Of a stretch of 5,901 nt of DNA, positions 1 to 5,901 are shown piece after piece. The notes under the pieces were generated by a model. It did no database searches. It had not been told where the DNA came from and was given only the letters and a program-made list of their open reading frames with translations. The DNA is taken from contig JAQBXG010000109.1 of assembly GCA_027625125.1 (NCBI GenBank), positions 1 to 5,901 on the forward strand, read 5' to 3'. This DNA comes from Pseudomonadota bacterium (GTDB lineage: Bacteria > Pseudomonadota > Alphaproteobacteria > UBA2966 > CAIVPW01). Position numbers and translations under genes: made by a program. Numbering within the stretch: the stretch's first letter is position 1; the number at the start of each line of letters is the position of its first letter.

Positions 1-85
1 ATTCGCCGCAATTCTCGCAGCGCCCGGCCCACTTCCCGGTGGCGGCGCCACAGGCCTGGCATACATAGCGCGGCGACCGGCTCAT
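1..85 (-). CDS. radA: DNA repair protein RadA, N-terminal fragment (runs off left edge)
   Basis: Only the first 28 codons are inside the window. They start at an ATG at 85-83 and read MSRSPRYVCQACG, then a GKWAGRC-ENCGE segment. The four cysteines at residues 9, 12, 23 and 26 (CxxC...CxxC), with the intervening G-K-W-x-G-R-C, are the hallmark zinc finger at the N-terminus of RadA (Sms), a RecA-like ATPase that drives branch migration during recombinational repair. The RecA-like and Lon-like domains would lie to the left and are not visible. The start overlaps the stop of the ATPase gene as ATGA (82-85), so this is probably the fourth gene of the alr operon and is translationally coupled. Identification from the zinc finger is strong despite the short fragment. 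Confidence 0.9.
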   Translation of the reverse strand, partial: MSRSPRYVCQACGAATGKWAGRCENCGE

Positions 86-894
86 CGCGCCGCCGCCTCG
101 ACATGGATCGGGCCGTTGGCGCGGCCATGGATGAATTGCTCGACAAAGTCGCTGCCGGAGCGGTCGATGTCGGCGACTGGCCCCTGCCAGACGATACGGC
201 CGCCGTGCAGCATCGCGACGCGGTCGGCGATCTTGCGGGCGCTGGCCATGTCGTGGGTGATCGAAACCGCCGTCGCCCCCAATTCGCGGGTGCATTTGAC
301 GATCAGATCGTTGATGACGTCGGACATGATCGGGTCCAGCCCGGTCGTCGGTTCGTCGAAGAACAGAATCTCCGGCTTTGTTGCGATGGCGCGGGCCAGG
401 CCGACGCGCTTTTTCATACCGCCCGACAGCTCCGCCGGCGACAGCCCGGCCACGTCTTCGTCCAGTCCGACCCGGGCCAGATCGCGCAGGGCGCTTTCGC
501 GGGCCTCGGTGCGGGCCATGCCGCGTCCCTCGATCAGGCCAAAGGCGACGTTCTCCCAGACCGGCAGGCTGTCGAACAGGGCCGCGCCCTGGAACAGCAT
601 GCCGAACTTGCGCCGCACGTCGTCCAGCGCGGCGCCGCGCAGGCCCGAGACCTCCACGCCATCCACCTCGACGGATCCGGCGTCGGGGCGCATCAGGCCG
701 ATGATGCACTTCAACAACACCGACTTGCCGGTGCCGGAGCCGCCGATCACCACCACCGATTCGCCTTGCGCCACGTCCAGGTCGACGCCGTCCAGCACCC
801 GCTTCGGACCGAAGCCCTTGCATAGCCCGCGCAGGCGGATCTTCGGCGTACCAGCTTCGCGTGAAAGATCAGGAGACTTTGGCAACCTGTTCAT
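82..894 (-). CDS. mlaF: MlaF-type ABC transporter ATP-binding protein (phospholipid/organic-solvent-tolerance family)
   Basis: This 270-residue protein is a cytoplasmic ABC ATPase. Visible motifs are Walker A GGSGTGKS (51-58), Q-loop Gln102 in MLFQGAALFDSLPVWENV, the signature LSGGM (156-160), Walker B ILFFDEP with catalytic Glu181, D-loop GLDP (185-188) and switch His214 in SITHDM. The LFQGAALFDSL(P/T)VWENV stretch and LSGGMKKRVGLARAIA are typical of the MlaF/Ttg2A/Mkl subfamily, which powers the MlaE permease in lipid transport between inner and outer membranes. The family assignment is strong; the direction and substrate are inferred. Its start overlaps the mlaE stop as ATGA (891-894), and its stop overlaps radA in the same way. 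The first 17 or so residues are a variable polar extension. No downstream mlaD or mlaC is present, since radA follows directly. Confidence 0.93.
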   Translation of the reverse strand: MNRLPKSPDLSREAGTPKIRLRGLCKGFGPKRVLDGVDLDVAQGESVVVIGGSGTGKSVLLKCIIGLMRPDAGSVEVDGVEVSGLRGAALDDVRRKFGMLFQGAALFDSLPVWENVAFGLIEGRGMARTEARESALRDLARVGLDEDVAGLSPAELSGGMKKRVGLARAIATKPEILFFDEPTTGLDPIMSDVINDLIVKCTRELGATAVSITHDMASARKIADRVAMLHGGRIVWQGPVADIDRSGSDFVEQFIHGRANGPIHVEAAAR

Positions 895-1679
895 TGGACA
901 AAGAAAAGTTCGGTCATGACGTAGTCGGCGGACAGCAACAGGATCGACGCCGACACCACCGCCAGTGTCGTCGCGGCGCCGACGCCCTGGGCCCCGCCGC
1001 GGCTGTAATAGCCGTGATAGCAGCCCATCAGCGCGATCAGGAAGCCGAACACCGACGCCTTCACCAGACCGGAAACCACGTCGATGGTCTCGAGGAAGTC
1101 CATCGTGTTCTGGATATAGGTCGCCGGTGAAAACCCGAGCTTGTAGACGCCGACCAGGTATGCGCCGAACACACCGACCAGATCTCCGATCAGCACCAGA
1201 ACCGGCAATGTCACCGCCGCCGCCAGCAGCCGCGGCGCGACCAGATAGCGGAACGGGTCGGTCGACAACGTCTCCAGCGCGTCGATCTGTTCGGTGACGC
1301 GCATCGTGCCGATTTCCGCCGCGATCGCCGCGCCGACGCGCCCCGCCACCATCAGCCCGGCGATGACCGGGCCAAGCTCGCGGGTAATGCCGATGACGAC
1401 GATCGACGCGACCGCGCTTTCGGCATTGAACCGGGCCGAACCCAGAAAAATCTGCAACGCCAGCACCATGCCGGTGAACAGCGCCGTAAGCCCGACCACC
1501 GGCAACGAGAAATAGCCGATCTGCACCATCTGCGCCGCGATCAGCCGGGGATAGAACGGCGGCCGCACCGATGCCGCAATACTCCGCCCGGCGAACGTCG
1601 TCAGGCGGCCGGCGACGGCGAAGAAATTCAGCGTGGTACGGCCGATCGCGGCCAGAAACGCGGCGGCAGCCTCCACCAT
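891..1679 (-). CDS. mlaE: MlaE-type ABC transporter permease (phospholipid transport)
   Basis: This 262-residue integral inner-membrane protein has the usual MlaE length. After an amphipathic N-terminus (about 1-45) it has hydrophobic segments near 57-78, 88-120, 145-175, 200-225 and 235-257. The conserved core is easy to read: ITRELGPVIAGLMVAGRVGA (98-117), then AAEIGTMRVTEQIDALE (120-136), followed by a DPFRYLVAPR motif. These are diagnostic of the MlaE/Ttg2B permease family, which dimerises and pairs with MlaF ATPase and an MCE protein (MlaD) to move phospholipids. The start ATG at 1679-1677 shares a base with the alr stop (TGATG), which argues for coupled translation from alr. Lipid transport is established for the family; the substrate in this organism is inferred. 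Confidence 0.92.
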   Translation of the reverse strand: MVEAAAAFLAAIGRTTLNFFAVAGRLTTFAGRSIAASVRPPFYPRLIAAQMVQIGYFSLPVVGLTALFTGMVLALQIFLGSARFNAESAVASIVVIGITRELGPVIAGLMVAGRVGAAIAAEIGTMRVTEQIDALETLSTDPFRYLVAPRLLAAAVTLPVLVLIGDLVGVFGAYLVGVYKLGFSPATYIQNTMDFLETIDVVSGLVKASVFGFLIALMGCYHGYYSRGGAQGVGAATTLAVVSASILLLSADYVMTELFFVQ

Positions 1680-2788
1680 CAGGCGTTCGGACCGCCCGTA
1701 TAGACGCGGTGGATGCGCTGACCCAGCGACGTCAGAATCTCATAGCCGATCGTCCCGGCCGCCGCCGCCACTTCGTCCACCGACACGCCGCCGCCGATCA
1801 GGCTGATCCATGCGCCCGGTTCGGCATGTCCGGGCGGCGCGTCCGTGACATCCAGGGTCAGCAGATCCATCGAAACCCGTCCGGCGAGGGGAACGCGGAA
1901 GCCGTTCAGCATTCCCGCGCCGCGGCCGCCGAGGGAACGATGGTAGCCGTCGGCATATCCCACGGCGACCGTTGCGATCCGGCGCGGCGATTCCGCGAGG
2001 AAGTCGGCACCGTAGCCAACGCTCTCCGGGCTGTCAATCTGCCGGACTTGCAGGATTTTTCCTTGTAAATGAACGACTTGCGCCATCGGATTGGCCTCGG
2101 CGGGGGTAGGGTTGATCCCATAGAGCGCGGCGCCCGGGCGGACCAGATCGAAGTGTGTATGCGCCCCCAGAAAGATGCCGGCGGAATTGGCGAGGCTCGC
2201 CGGCGCCGCCGCCAGCGCGCCCTTCAGGCGCAGGAACGACACGATCTGGTCCTGGTTCTTCGGATGCGCCGGCTCGTCGGCGCAAGCGAAATGGCTGAGC
2301 ACCAGCGCCACCAAAATGCCGTCCAGCCGCTGCGGCTCCCGCGCCAGCACCGCCACCTCGGCGGGCGGCAGACCCAGGCGGTTCATGCCGGTATCGACGT
2401 GCAGCGCAGCGGCCAGCGGCGTGCCGGCGACACGCGCGGCGGCGGCCCACACCTCGATCTGCCCCAGGCTGTTCAGCACCGGCATGACCCCGTGGGCCAG
2501 CAGATCGGCTGCGACGGCCTCGGTGGGGCCGTTCAGGGCCAGGATATTCGGATCGGGTCCGAGTACATGGCGCAGGTTTGCGCCTTCCTCGGCGGTGGCG
2601 ACGAAGAACGTCCGGCAGCCCGCCGCCGCCAACGCAGGTGCGGCCCGGCTCGCGCCGACACCGTACGCGTCCGCCTTGACGACCGCCGCGCACTCTGCCG
2701 CGCCTGCCCGCGTCGCCAGCAACCGCCAGTTGCCGGCCAACGCATTGAGGTCAACGGTAAGAATCGCGGTCGCGGAATCTGGAAGCAT
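1679..2788 (-). CDS. alr: alanine racemase (PLP-dependent)
   Basis: Alr interconverts L- and D-alanine in the cytoplasm, supplying D-Ala for peptidoglycan. From the ATG at 2788 the protein is 369 residues, a normal family length. The PLP lysine is Lys38 in VVKADAYGVG near the N-terminus of the TIM-barrel domain. HVDTGMNRLG (130-139) and the SHFACAD segment (165-171) are typical. The second catalytic base is Tyr259 in SVGYGADF, followed by VGYADGY (276-282), GRVSMD with substrate-contacting Met307 (303-308) and the C-terminal Tyr349. All key residues are present, so it should be active. An in-frame TTG at 2869 would add 27 residues ahead of the usual start of the fold (TVDLNAL); I prefer the ATG because the family normally begins a few residues before that motif. 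It is the first visible gene of the leftward operon and overlaps mlaE by one base. Confidence 0.94.
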   Translation of the reverse strand: MLPDSATAILTVDLNALAGNWRLLATRAGAAECAAVVKADAYGVGASRAAPALAAAGCRTFFVATAEEGANLRHVLGPDPNILALNGPTEAVAADLLAHGVMPVLNSLGQIEVWAAAARVAGTPLAAALHVDTGMNRLGLPPAEVAVLAREPQRLDGILVALVLSHFACADEPAHPKNQDQIVSFLRLKGALAAAPASLANSAGIFLGAHTHFDLVRPGAALYGINPTPAEANPMAQVVHLQGKILQVRQIDSPESVGYGADFLAESPRRIATVAVGYADGYHRSLGGRGAGMLNGFRVPLAGRVSMDLLTLDVTDAPPGHAEPGAWISLIGGGVSVDEVAAAAGTIGYEILTSLGQRIHRVYTGGPNA

Positions 2789-2935
2789 CGAACACCCGGC
2801 GCACGAGGGGACGGCGACAATACCCTGCTTTTGCCGCAAGTCGGCTTTGGCGTCTGCATCGAATCGCAAGTTTGCGCCCGCGTGCGGCGCTGCCTATGAT
2901 TCGCCGCTTTGCGCCGCAACAATCGTCGGAACGGA
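2789..2935. other. divergent intergenic region between alr and the pilus operon
   Basis: This 147-base region separates the leftward housekeeping operon from the rightward chaperone-usher operon and should hold the control elements of both. Facing right there is a well-spaced sigma70-like promoter (separate entry). Facing left towards alr, the best -10-like hexamer is TATTGT (acaata on the plus strand, 2817-2822), but it has no good -35 partner at a normal distance, so I do not call a promoter for alr. I see no clear operator repeat or attachment site. Confidence 0.6.
2872..2900 (+). promoter_or_regulatory. predicted sigma70-type promoter of the pilus operon
   Basis: A -35-like TTGCGC (2872-2877) is followed after exactly 17 bases by TATGAT (2895-2900), one mismatch from the TATAAT consensus. 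Transcription would start near 2907, leaving a leader of roughly 29 bases before the ATG at 2936. It is the best promoter match I found in the intergenic region and faces the pilus genes. It is predicted from sequence only; the -35 box matches consensus in four of six positions, counting TTG and the final C-for-A as a mismatch-tolerant alignment only loosely. Confidence 0.5.
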
Positions 2936-3415
2936 ATGGCCGCGAACCGGGTTCGATCTACTGGGGCAGGGGCGGCGGTCGCGGTTGCGCTGTTCGCCAT
3001 GGGCAGCGTGGCGCATGTTGCGGTCGCAGCCGACACCGCGACGCTGGTGTTGCGTGGCGTCGTGCCGCAGTCGGCCCGCATCACCATCGCCCCCGGCCCG
3101 CTGACCGAGCACGTGGCGGGTGGCAACTTCGCGCTTGCGCCGGGCGGCGCGCGGTCCGGCGGAATCGTGGCCCACATCGAAGAAACCGCCAACCAGGGAT
3201 ACGATCTGATGTTGTTGCGTACGCCTGACAACGAACCCGCCTACGATTTGCGATATCGCGGCGACCCGGTGCGTTTCAACGGCGAGCGGGCCGTGCTGGC
3301 GGCGGCGCCGGTGGCGGCGCACACGGTGTCGGCGTCCGAAGGCGCGCTGTGGCTGCGGTCCGGCGGCGGCGATCCGGTCGATTCCCGGATCACGTTGGTC
3401 GTCCGCGCCAGGTAA
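2936..3415 (+). CDS. small exported protein, probable pilin-like subunit of the chaperone-usher operon
   Basis: I do not recognise a named family. From the ATG at 2936 it is 159 residues with a clear Sec signal peptide: basic start (Arg5, Arg7), hydrophobic stretch to about residue 31, and likely cleavage at AVA|AD. The mature part is beta-rich with alternating hydrophobics: TATLVLRG (34-41), ARITIAP (47-53), IVAHIEETANQGYDLMLL (77-94), YDLRYRGDPVRF (103-114) and a final ITLVV strand. It has no cysteine. The LxLxGxV start and the VAxxxExxN...GYxL motif match the next protein, so both may be subunits of the same fold. An upstream in-frame TTG at 2909 would add nine residues, but it lies almost on the predicted transcription start, whereas GGA at 2928-2930 gives the ATG a plausible ribosome site. 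It is the first gene of the operon; subunit function is inferred from context. Confidence 0.75.
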   Translation: MAANRVRSTGAGAAVAVALFAMGSVAHVAVAADTATLVLRGVVPQSARITIAPGPLTEHVAGGNFALAPGGARSGGIVAHIEETANQGYDLMLLRTPDNEPAYDLRYRGDPVRFNGERAVLAAAPVAAHTVSASEGALWLRSGGGDPVDSRITLVVRAR

Positions 3416-3449
3416 CGAATTTTCCACCGGTTTGTTGCAGAATCGCCCT

Positions 3450-4031
3450 ATGAACCACAGGTATGAAACAGAGACGTCGAGTAGCCGAATGGTTCGTGGC
3501 GTACATTTAGGTCATCTGGCGGCGATCGTGGCGACCGGCGCGGTAGCCACAATATTGTTTTTCGCCGTGTTCAATCCGCGCGCGACGCTGGAGGCGGATC
3601 TGTCGCTGAGCGGCACCGTCGCCGCGGTCAGCGAGGTGGCGGTGACGCCGACGGCGGCGGCTTCGGCGATCAACATGGCCGAGGGCGCCGCGGAGACCAG
3701 CCTGAAAGTCGCCGACGTGTTCGAACGCTCGAACGTCGCCGCCGGGTACACGGTCACGGTGTCCTCGGCCAATCTGGCCGCCGGCGGCCGCTGCGTGGTC
3801 ACCACCAGCCCCTGTCTGTACAGCGCCGCCGCGGCCACGGCGCTGGCGATCGATCTGAAAAAGGGCGCGGCGAGTCTGCCGTTCTCCGGCGGGTTGGCGA
3901 CATGGAGTGACATGTCGGCGCTGAATCTCTCGGGCGCGACGGTAGACGCAAACATCGCCTACACCGTCGCATCGCTGTTGCCGCAAGCGGTCTACAGCGA
4001 GGTGCTGACGTTCACGATCACGGCCAAATAG
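3450..4031 (+). CDS. probable major pilin-like subunit (chaperone-usher system)
   Basis: This exported 193-residue protein has a hydrophobic N-terminal segment (about 23-41), an export signal preceded by an unusually long polar stretch. Cleavage may fall after NPRA (42-45). The mature chain is rich in Ala, Val, Ser and Thr and built of short beta strands: DLSLSGTVAAVSEVAVTP (50-67), VADVFERSNVAAGYTVTVSS (87-106), a C-x6-C pair (Cys115, Cys122) that could form a small disulfide loop, and a C-terminal LTFTITAK strand. This pattern (L-S-G-T-V, E-R-S-N-x-x-G-Y-T-V, ending in T-F-T-I-T) is that of fimbrial subunits, and the chaperone gene follows after 8 bases. I chose the first ATG; an ATG at 3489 gives a shorter signal peptide (180 residues), and a TTG at 3432 is less likely. 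None has a strong Shine-Dalgarno match. Major-subunit status is inferred from position and composition. Confidence 0.75.
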   Translation: MNHRYETETSSSRMVRGVHLGHLAAIVATGAVATILFFAVFNPRATLEADLSLSGTVAAVSEVAVTPTAAASAINMAEGAAETSLKVADVFERSNVAAGYTVTVSSANLAAGGRCVVTTSPCLYSAAAATALAIDLKKGAASLPFSGGLATWSDMSALNLSGATVDANIAYTVASLLPQAVYSEVLTFTITAK

Positions 4032-4039
4032 GGCTGCGG

Positions 4040-4795
4040 ATGCACCGCTTGCCGGCCTTGCGCGTACTTGCGGCGGCGTTGGTCGCGACATTGCTGACGG
4101 CATTCGGCGCCGCATCCGCCGCGGCGTTTCAGTTGATTCCGATCGTGATGGAGTTCGCGCCGTCAGGGCGCGCTGCGACCCAGACATTCGGTATCTGGAA
4201 TGACGCCGCGGAGCCGGTGGCGGTGCAGATCGACATGGTCGAGCGCCTGGTCGGCATCGACGGCAGCGAAACCCTGCCACCGGCCGGCGACCGGTTTCTG
4301 GTCTATCCGAACCAGGCTCTGGTGCCGCCGAACGAGATGCAGCTGATTCAGGTTCGCTGGCTCGGCGAAGCCGACCTGGCGCGCGAATTGGCGTTCCGGA
4401 TCATCGCCGAGCAGTTGCCGGTGGCGCTCGAAGGCGCGCCGCCGCCGGGCGGGCGCATCGACATCCTGGTGCGCTACGAAGGCGCGGTCTATGTGACTCC
4501 GGCCGGGGCCACGTCGAGCCTCGCGGTCGAGGAAGCGGCGCGCGAGGTGACCGACGCGGGCGTTCGCCTTGCGGTGACGATTGCCAATCGCGGCACCCGC
4601 CACGGCGTGTTAAACGGCGCCGTGCTGTCGCTGCGGACCGACGCGGCGGGCATCGAACTCAAGGGCGCCGAACTTTCCGGACTGGAGGGCGAAAACGTGC
4701 TGGCCGGAAACCGGCGCCGGTTCCTGCTGCCTTGGCCGGAGTCCCTGGGCGAACAGGCGCCGTCGGCGACCCTGCGCGTGGAGTCCGCCCGCTAG
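4040..4795 (+). CDS. periplasmic pilus assembly chaperone, PapD-like
   Basis: This 251-residue exported protein would bind pilin subunits in the periplasm, complete their fold by donor-strand complementation and deliver them to the usher. Residues 1-29 form a signal peptide (Arg-containing start, hydrophobic core, ASAAA|FQ). The N-terminal Ig-like domain shows LIPIVMEFAPSGRA (32-45), FGIWN (50-54), FLVYPNQALVPPNEMQLIQVRW (86-107; the FxxYPxxxxxPPxxxQxxRxxW pattern of the family) and AFRIIAEQLPV (118-128), then a strand with VRYEGAVYVTP. The last pattern resembles the archaic CsuC type (RYSxPVFVxP) more than PapD. The C-terminal domain is weaker, ending with LLPWPESLGEQ. The ATG follows GGG at 4032-4034 at acceptable distance and lies 8 bases after the preceding stop. 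The family call is strong; the CsuC-like subtype is tentative. Confidence 0.88.
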   Translation: MHRLPALRVLAAALVATLLTAFGAASAAAFQLIPIVMEFAPSGRAATQTFGIWNDAAEPVAVQIDMVERLVGIDGSETLPPAGDRFLVYPNQALVPPNEMQLIQVRWLGEADLARELAFRIIAEQLPVALEGAPPPGGRIDILVRYEGAVYVTPAGATSSLAVEEAAREVTDAGVRLAVTIANRGTRHGVLNGAVLSLRTDAAGIELKGAELSGLEGENVLAGNRRRFLLPWPESLGEQAPSATLRVESAR

Positions 4796-4821
4796 CCGGG
4801 CGACGCGCCGGCGCGGCCCCC

Positions 4822-5901
4822 GTGGACCCGGACCCGCCGCACCCGCCGCGCCCGCATCGGGTTCTTGTTGCCGCGCTGGTCGCCTGCTGGGCCGCCGCGA
4901 CCGCCGTTCCGGCCATCGCGCAGCCGGCGGTGGTCCCGCTCACGATTCCCTGGACTCTCGACGGCGCACCCCGCGGCGACATCGACGTGGTACTCGACGC
5001 GGCGACCGGCGCGGTCGCTGTCGATTCGCCGCCATTGCTGGATCTGCTGACCCCGATGCTGCGCGGCGACATCCTCGACGGCCTGGTCGCGGATCGCGAC
5101 GACAACGAGCGTCTGCCGCTCGCCGCGCTCGCCGCCGCCGGTCTGATCGCGGCGTTCGACCGCGCCGCGCTGCGGCTGGACATCATCGTGCCGGGCAGCG
5201 TCCGGAAACCGCGTGCGCTGGAGTTCGGCGCGACGCCGCCGGCAGTGGACGAGGTGTCGCCATCCGCGCGCCGCTCGGCGTTTCTGAACGTCAACGTGCG
5301 CGACGGATTCACGCAGTGGGACGGCACCGGCACCCGCGACGGCATCGTCTTGTCGCTGGACGGCGCGATCAACCTGCACGGCACAGCGTTGATCGGCGAC
5401 GGCGCCTGGTCGGAGGAGCGGGCCATCCCGTGGCAGCGCGGCGCCGTGCGCGCCGTGCGGGATCTGCCGGACCGGCGGATTCGCATGACCGCGGGCGATT
5501 TGTCGTTCGGGACCGCCGGATTCCAGTCATCGCTGGCGATGGGCGGCATTTCGGTGGCGAGGAATCTGGCGTTACAGCCCTACCGCACGGTGCGCCCCAG
5601 CGGCGAAACCGAATTCCTGCTCGACGCCCCGGCGACCGTCGATTTCCTCGTCAACGGCCGCCTGCTGCGGACGCTGCGGCTGGAACCCGGCCCGTATACC
5701 GCACGGTCGTTTCCGTTTCTGGACGGCGTCAATTCGTTGCGGGTCGAGATTCACGAAGACTCGGGCCGCGAACGGGTGCTGGATTTGCCGGTTGCGTTCG
5801 ATTCCGGATTGTTGCTGCCCGGCGAGATCGAGGCCGAGGCCGCGGCGGGGTTTCCTTCGTATGCCGCGGGCGGCGAGCGCCGCGATCGCACCCGCCAGCC
5901 G
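4822..5901 (+). CDS. outer-membrane usher of a chaperone-usher pilus (N-terminal part, runs off right edge)
   Basis: The frame is open for 360 codons to the window edge; complete ushers are usually about 750-850 residues. The GTG at 4822, 26 bases after the chaperone stop, gives a good signal peptide: Arg10 and Arg13, hydrophobic 14-29, cleavage at AIA|QP (33/34). No better start lies upstream in frame. The periplasmic N-terminal domain spans about 35-145 (LDGAPRGDIDVVLD; LPLAALAAAGL; FDRAALRLDIIVP). Then comes the start of the barrel, with SAFLNVNVRDGF, and the family's best-conserved block: GDLSFGTAGFQS (225-236), GGISVARNLALQPYR (241-255), and the plug or E-set-like segment EFLLDAPATVDFLVNGR (264-280), LRLEPGPYTARSFPF and GVNSLRVEIHEDSGR. 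An usher is the outer-membrane pore that takes chaperone-subunit complexes and extrudes the pilus. The usher call is strong; which clade it belongs to cannot be settled from the visible half. No Shine-Dalgarno is evident, so translation may depend on the upstream gene. Confidence 0.88.
   Translation, partial: MDPDPPHPPRPHRVLVAALVACWAAATAVPAIAQPAVVPLTIPWTLDGAPRGDIDVVLDAATGAVAVDSPPLLDLLTPMLRGDILDGLVADRDDNERLPLAALAAAGLIAAFDRAALRLDIIVPGSVRKPRALEFGATPPAVDEVSPSARRSAFLNVNVRDGFTQWDGTGTRDGIVLSLDGAINLHGTALIGDGAWSEERAIPWQRGAVRAVRDLPDRRIRMTAGDLSFGTAGFQSSLAMGGISVARNLALQPYRTVRPSGETEFLLDAPATVDFLVNGRLLRTLRLEPGPYTARSFPFLDGVNSLRVEIHEDSGRERVLDLPVAFDSGLLLPGEIEAEAAAGFPSYAAGGERRDRTRQP

Noticed and set aside
116..919. 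Long open frames on the plus strand opposite mlaF
   Set aside because: The minus-strand ATPase has every ABC motif, while the opposite translations are low-complexity and carry no recognisable motif.
2817..2822. TATTGT on the minus strand as the -10 box of an alr promoter
   Set aside because: No TTGACA-like hexamer lies 16-18 bases upstream; the nearest TTGCGG is only 11 bases away.
2069..3104. Open plus-strand frames opposite alr and running into the first pilus gene
   Set aside because: They are shadows of alr, whose catalytic residues are intact; the Arg/Ala-rich products match no family pattern I know.
3416..3449. Possible terminator or separate promoter between the two subunit-like genes
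   Set aside because: The short AT-richer gap (cgaattttccaccgg...) has no stem-loop and no pair of promoter hexamers at proper spacing.
4805..4814. Perfect 10-base palindrome gcgccggcgc just before the usher GTG
   Set aside because: Short all-G/C palindromes arise often in this composition, there is no loop or T-run for a terminator, and an operator role has no support.
4659..5549. Long open frame on the minus strand opposite the chaperone end and usher (296 codons)
   Set aside because: It is opposite a recognisable usher; the translation is Arg/Ser/Pro/Ala-rich with no domain. Such open antisense frames are expected in DNA with G/C-biased third positions.

Overview
The window is GC-rich, gene-dense DNA that most likely comes from the chromosome of an alphaproteobacterium, perhaps of the Rhodospirillales type. 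This rests on the alr - mlaE - mlaF - radA order, which I recall as typical of that class (often flanked by dnaB, cvpA and purF), and on the strong G/C bias at third codon positions. No RNA gene, CRISPR array, insertion sequence or convincing terminator is visible, and there is no gene-free stretch longer than about 150 bases.

Left half, minus strand (about 1-2788): a tightly packed housekeeping operon read right to left. It encodes alanine racemase (alr), an MlaE-type permease, an MlaF-type ATPase and the start of the DNA-repair protein RadA, which leaves the window at the left edge. Each junction overlaps by 1 or 4 bases (TGATG, ATGA, ATGA), so the genes are probably translationally coupled. 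Alr supplies D-alanine for peptidoglycan. MlaE and MlaF would form the inner-membrane engine of a phospholipid transporter whose MlaD and periplasmic partners are not in view.

Middle (2789-2935): a divergent intergenic region with a good sigma70-like promoter facing right.

Right half, plus strand (2936-5901): the first four genes of a chaperone-usher pilus operon. They encode two small exported beta-rich proteins that look like distantly related pilin subunits, a PapD-like periplasmic chaperone, and the N-terminal 360 codons of an outer-membrane usher that runs off the right edge. The subunits - chaperone - usher order and the shape of the chaperone resemble archaic (Csu-like, sigma) systems, but the subunits do not show the usual spore-coat-U signature. 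By analogy, a tip adhesin or further subunits should lie just beyond the right edge. This divergent pilus operon is the accessory and least ordinary part of the window.
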